Shown: piece by piece, positions 6,999 to 9,700 of the stretch | Position numbering within the stretch: the first letter of the stretch is position 1 | Layout of the letters: every line of letters begins with the position of its first letter | Assembly (NCBI GenBank): GCA_050122535.1 | Contig: JASFIT010000154.1 | Coordinates: 1-9,700, forward strand | DNA length: 9,700 nucleotides | Reading direction: 5' to 3' | DNA from: JASFEQ01 sp050122535 | Lineage (GTDB): Bacteria; Desulfobacterota; DSM-4660; Desulfatiglandales; HGW-15 | Program-made: the position numbers and the translations under genes | Notes under the pieces: model-generated | The model's input: the letters and a program-made list of their open reading frames with translations, nothing else | What the model was told of the DNA's origin: nothing | The model's database searches: none

Positions 6999-7014
6999 CT
7001 GAACAAAGGTTCAG
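6999..7014 (+). other. Small perfect hairpin in the gap before the TRAP binding-protein gene
   Basis: CTGAAC-AAAG-GTTCAG is a 6-bp perfect stem with a 4-nt loop, 16 nt after the arylsulfotransferase-like stop. It is followed by AAAAGG, not by a T run, so it is not a standard terminator. It may protect the upstream mRNA end or mark a processing point ahead of the highly translated binding-protein gene. The rest of the 125-bp gap is purine-rich, and no convincing promoter was found. Confidence 0.25.
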
Positions 7015-7108
7015 AAAAGGTGTCGATAATACGAGGGAAATAGGGAGAAAAAATATAAACGAAAGGAAATCTCTTAGAAAATGCCCACTATTATAAAGGA
7101 GGGATGAA

Positions 7109-8152
7109 ATGAAAAAGGAAAAATCACTAGCGTTGGTATGCAGTATTGGGGTTATCTTCGTGATGGTAACTGCTTTCTTTACATCACCGCCACAGGCTCT
7201 GGCGAAATCCATTGAGCTGAGCTTCGCAACGCACATTCCGGCAAAGGCCGCTCCCTACCACAGCGCATTTGAACCTTGGGCAAAAGAGATAGAGAAGCGC
7301 AGCCAGGGGATGATAAAGATAAAGTTTTATCTTTCCCGGACATTGCTCAAGCCGGGGGATGCCTATGACGGGGTTGTAAATGGCATTGCGGATATGGCCT
7401 GGGCGCCCCATAGCGTCACCCCAAAGCGGTTCCCTTTGATCAGTGTGATGGAGCTCCCCTTTCTGAGTCCAGATACCTTTCCTGGCGCCTTTGCACTTCA
7501 AGATCTTTACAAGAAATTTCCGGAAATAAGTGCGGAACATAAGGATGTGCATGTGCTTTTCTTGTGGGTGACTCTCCCCTACGAAATCCATACCGTGAAA
7601 AAGCCGGTCAGAACGATTGGGGACATCAAAGGGATGAAACTGGCCACCCAGCCCGGCGCAGTGGCCGCCTTACAGGGGTTGGGTGCTGTGCCCGTCACCA
7701 TGCCCACCCCCAGGATCTATCAGAGCGTGGAAAAGGGCGTTGTAGACGGTTCAGCCCTGGCCTGGGGAGCCTACAAAGCCTGGAAGCTATACGAGGTGAC
7801 GAAATATCATATTAATCCTCATATGGGCGGACTTCCCTACTGGACAGTCATGAATAAAAATTCATGGAACAGCCTTCCCAAAGGGGCCCAAAAGGTCATC
7901 ACGGATGTGACCACAGAGATGATGCCACAAACACTCTGCGCTGCGGTTACAAAGGAGGGTAAAAAAGGTATTGAGATGTCGCTGAAGCGCAACCACGAGA
8001 TCATCGATCTTTCTCCAGGGGATTTGGCCAAATGGAGAGCAACGAGTAAACCGGCCTGGGAAAAATGGATAAAGGATATGGAGGCCAGAGGCCTACCCGG
8101 TCGCGCTGTTCTGGACGAGGCTGTAAGGCTGGTGGACAAGTATAATAAATAA
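7109..8152 (+). CDS. dctP: TRAP transporter substrate-binding protein (DctP family), periplasmic
   Basis: This is the extracytoplasmic solute receptor of a tripartite ATP-independent periplasmic transporter; it captures the substrate and delivers it to the DctQM permease. It has 347 residues. The N-terminus is a Sec signal peptide: MKKEK, a hydrophobic core (LALVCSIGVIFVMVTAFF) and an AxA-type site QALA before Lys33. The mature part shows the family pattern: IELSFATHIPAKAAPYHSAFEPWAKEIEKRSQG, the NGIADMAW segment, ELPFL, DIKGMKL, LGAVPVTMP, IYQSVEKGVVDG and NSWNSLPKGAQKVI. In SiaP-type proteins an Arg in the K-L-R-V-P stretch and another about 20 residues earlier bind the substrate carboxylate; here the aligned residues are Ala179 (MKLATQPG) and Glu159 (LPYEIHT). 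The ligand may therefore not be a simple carboxylate. The start has AAAGGAGGG 6 nt upstream. The gene is 38 bp before the permease gene. The symbol denotes the family, not C4-dicarboxylate specificity. Confidence 0.93.
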   Translation: MKKEKSLALVCSIGVIFVMVTAFFTSPPQALAKSIELSFATHIPAKAAPYHSAFEPWAKEIEKRSQGMIKIKFYLSRTLLKPGDAYDGVVNGIADMAWAPHSVTPKRFPLISVMELPFLSPDTFPGAFALQDLYKKFPEISAEHKDVHVLFLWVTLPYEIHTVKKPVRTIGDIKGMKLATQPGAVAALQGLGAVPVTMPTPRIYQSVEKGVVDGSALAWGAYKAWKLYEVTKYHINPHMGGLPYWTVMNKNSWNSLPKGAQKVITDVTTEMMPQTLCAAVTKEGKKGIEMSLKRNHEIIDLSPGDLAKWRATSKPAWEKWIKDMEARGLPGRAVLDEAVRLVDKYNK

Positions 8153-8188
8153 AGTTTTGGGACCCGCTGAAAGAGGTTGTCTAAAACT
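8153..8188 (+). other. Possible hairpin between binding-protein and permease genes
   Basis: AGTTTTGGG (8153-8161) can pair with TCTAAAACT (8180-8188) as nine base pairs with two G-U pairs and an 18-nt loop, ending just before the permease ATG at 8191. The loop carries the weak AGAGG (8172-8176). It could reduce permease translation relative to the binding protein, but the stem is AT-rich and may be chance. Confidence 0.2.
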
Positions 8189-8190
8189 CT

Positions 8191-9700
8191 ATGGAACTGG
8201 AAAAAGCTGCTCGCGCAGTTGAGAGCGTAGCCAATCCCTTAAGCCGCATGACCGATAGGGTGGGACGGGTCGTCCTGGCCCTGATGATGCTTCTCATCAC
8301 TGTGGACGTGGTCCTGCGCTATTTCCTCAATCGTCCCATAAAGGGCAGTTATGAACTGGTTGAGTTCATGCTGGTCCTGTTGGTCTATTTGGGATTGGCC
8401 TACACGCAGACGAAAAAGGGGCACGTCTCTGTCACGCTTTTCACGGCCAAGCTGTCCTTGGGGCAAGTATCGGTCATTCGTGGTGCCACGTACCTTCTTT
8501 GCCTGGCCATATTTGGCATTATATCCTGGCGATGTGTGCTTCAAGCCGAGACCTTGAGGGCCAGTGAAACCGCATCAGGCGTGCTGTTCATCCCCAACTT
8601 CCCCTTCATGTGGGTGGTGGCCTTGGGAAGCGTACTGCTCTGCATCATTTTTCTCATAGATTTTATTGATTCCCTGGATGGTGTAATCAAAAACACCAAA
8701 AATCCATGGTTCTGGTTTGCCCTGGATGGGGTATTTGTTTTCTTGGTCCTGACCATGCCGGTGTGGCTCGACTGGCTCCCCTGGGATATTTCCCGCCCTG
8801 TCATGGGAGTCATAGGGGTGAGTCTGCTCGTACTACTCCTCTTTTCCAGCATGCCCATCGGCCCGGTCATGGCACTCATCGGCTTCCTAGGCTTTGCCTA
8901 TCTGGTCAACCTGAATGCCAGTCTTGCCATACTCTCCACCTCGCCCTATAGATCTGCTTCAAATCATGCATTGACCACCATCCCACTCTTTATGCTCATG
9001 GGTCTGCTATGCTTTCATGCGGAACTGAGCAAGGATATTTACAGGACGTTAAGGAACTGGATGGGGAGACTACCCGGCGGACTGGCCATGTCCACGGTGG
9101 GCGGTTGCGCCGGTTTCGCAGCAGTAAGCGGTTCCAGCCTGGCCACGGCCGTCACCATGGGGACCATCGCGCTCCCTGAGATGAGAAGATACAAATATGC
9201 TGACAGTATGGCCTGTGGCGCTATCGCAGCGGGGGGCAGCATCGGCATCCTCATACCACCAAGTATCGCCTTTATCATCTACGCCAGCCTTACGGAAGAA
9301 TCCATTGGCAGGCTTTTCATCGCAGGTGTTATCCCCGGCCTCATGGAGGCCCTGTTTTACATCATAACGATTTACATCTTGTGCAAGATCAAGCCGGAGA
9401 TGGGCCCCCCGGGACCCTCTTCTACGTTTCGAGAGAAGCTTGTTTCCCTGAAGGATACATGGGGCATCATCGTGCTCTTTATCCTTGTCATAGGCGGCAT
9501 CTATGGGGGCATCTTTACCCCCACTGAGGCAGCCGGGGTTGGGGCCTTTGGCGCACTTCTGCTCGGTTTCATCAAGAAAAAGATGGATCGCCGTAAGATC
9601 CTTGAGTCCCTTGCAGAGGCCAGCCGGAATACGGCGATGTTGATGCTGATGCTGGTCGGTGCGGACATTTTCGGTTATTTCCTGACCATATCTCAGATCC
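8191..9700 (+). CDS. dctQM: Fused TRAP transporter permease, small plus large subunit (DctQ-DctM), 3' truncated by window
   Basis: One frame runs from the ATG at 8191 to the window end with 503 codons and no stop. Residues about 1-165 are the small DctQ-type subunit: four hydrophobic segments with the family's GSYELVEFMLVLLVYLGLAYTQ and KKGHVSV. Residues about 200-503 are the start of the large DctM-type subunit: SMPIGPVMALIGFLGF, TIPLFMLMG, GGCAGFAAVSGSS, AAGGSIGILIPPSIAFIIYA, AGVIPGLMEALFY and FTPTEAAGVGAFGA. The two are joined through a short linker and an extra hydrophobic segment (about 173-197, aromatic-rich), as in other fused QM permeases, where it keeps the topology right. It is an inner-membrane protein that drives substrate uptake with an ion (usually Na+) gradient. 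The remaining ~100 or more residues of DctM lie beyond the window. The ribosome-binding site is weak (AGAGG, 14 nt away), and an in-frame TAA at 8182-8184 rules out an earlier start. It follows the binding protein by 38 bp in the same operon. Confidence 0.92.
   Translation, partial: MELEKAARAVESVANPLSRMTDRVGRVVLALMMLLITVDVVLRYFLNRPIKGSYELVEFMLVLLVYLGLAYTQTKKGHVSVTLFTAKLSLGQVSVIRGATYLLCLAIFGIISWRCVLQAETLRASETASGVLFIPNFPFMWVVALGSVLLCIIFLIDFIDSLDGVIKNTKNPWFWFALDGVFVFLVLTMPVWLDWLPWDISRPVMGVIGVSLLVLLLFSSMPIGPVMALIGFLGFAYLVNLNASLAILSTSPYRSASNHALTTIPLFMLMGLLCFHAELSKDIYRTLRNWMGRLPGGLAMSTVGGCAGFAAVSGSSLATAVTMGTIALPEMRRYKYADSMACGAIAAGGSIGILIPPSIAFIIYASLTEESIGRLFIAGVIPGLMEALFYIITIYILCKIKPEMGPPGPSSTFREKLVSLKDTWGIIVLFILVIGGIYGGIFTPTEAAGVGAFGALLLGFIKKKMDRRKILESLAEASRNTAMLMLMLVGADIFGYFLTISQI

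Noticed and set aside
7074..7097. Possible promoter TTAGAA / TTATAA before the TRAP binding-protein gene
   Set aside because: The spacing is only about 11-12 nt, and transcription would begin inside or after the ribosome-binding site.
1..9700. CRISPR array, tRNA, rRNA, insertion sequence or phage attachment site
   Set aside because: No regularly spaced repeats, cloverleaf-like sequences, transposase motifs or terminal inverted repeats were seen on reading both strands.

Overview
The window looks like chromosomal DNA of a Gram-negative, non-enteric bacterium. It has an SMC-type condensin rather than MukB, a tripartite (TRAP) periplasmic transporter, and sulfatase-like and arylsulfotransferase-like enzymes. 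A sulfate-reducing or related deltaproteobacterium (Desulfobacterota) is my best guess from gene content, but it is only a guess.

Layout. (1) Positions 1-1295 (+): the C-terminal third of the chromosome-segregation ATPase SMC, cut by the window start. (2) 1296-2576 (-): an unrecognised soluble protein ending in a thioredoxin-like domain with a CRRC motif; its stop codon abuts the SMC stop codon with no gap. (3) 2847-3755 (-): a LysR-type regulator. (4) 3756-3955: a 200-bp divergent control region with a perfect 7-bp-arm palindrome containing a T-N11-A box, placed about 65 bp before the likely start of rightward transcription. (5) 3956-9700 (+): a probable operon of five genes. They encode a small acidic protein built from two diverged repeats, a sulfatase/phosphatase-superfamily hydrolase, an arylsulfotransferase-like beta-propeller protein, a TRAP substrate-binding protein (DctP type) and a fused TRAP permease (DctQM), which runs off the window end with 503 codons visible.

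How the genes may work together. The LysR protein probably senses a small molecule and switches on the rightward operon. The TRAP system would import a substrate, and the two enzymes, both apparently without signal peptides and so probably cytoplasmic, would act on it. The sulfatase-like plus arylsulfotransferase-like pair suggests sulfate-ester, sulfonate or related chemistry. Several details are unusual. The sulfatase-like protein has Thr where sulfatases carry the Cys or Ser that becomes formylglycine. The arylsulfotransferase-like protein lacks the export signal of the well-studied periplasmic enzymes. The TRAP binding protein appears to lack both arginines that hold the carboxylate in SiaP-type binding proteins. 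Together these point to an uncharacterised uptake-and-processing pathway; its substrate cannot be read from the sequence.

No tRNA, rRNA, CRISPR array, insertion sequence or attachment site was seen.
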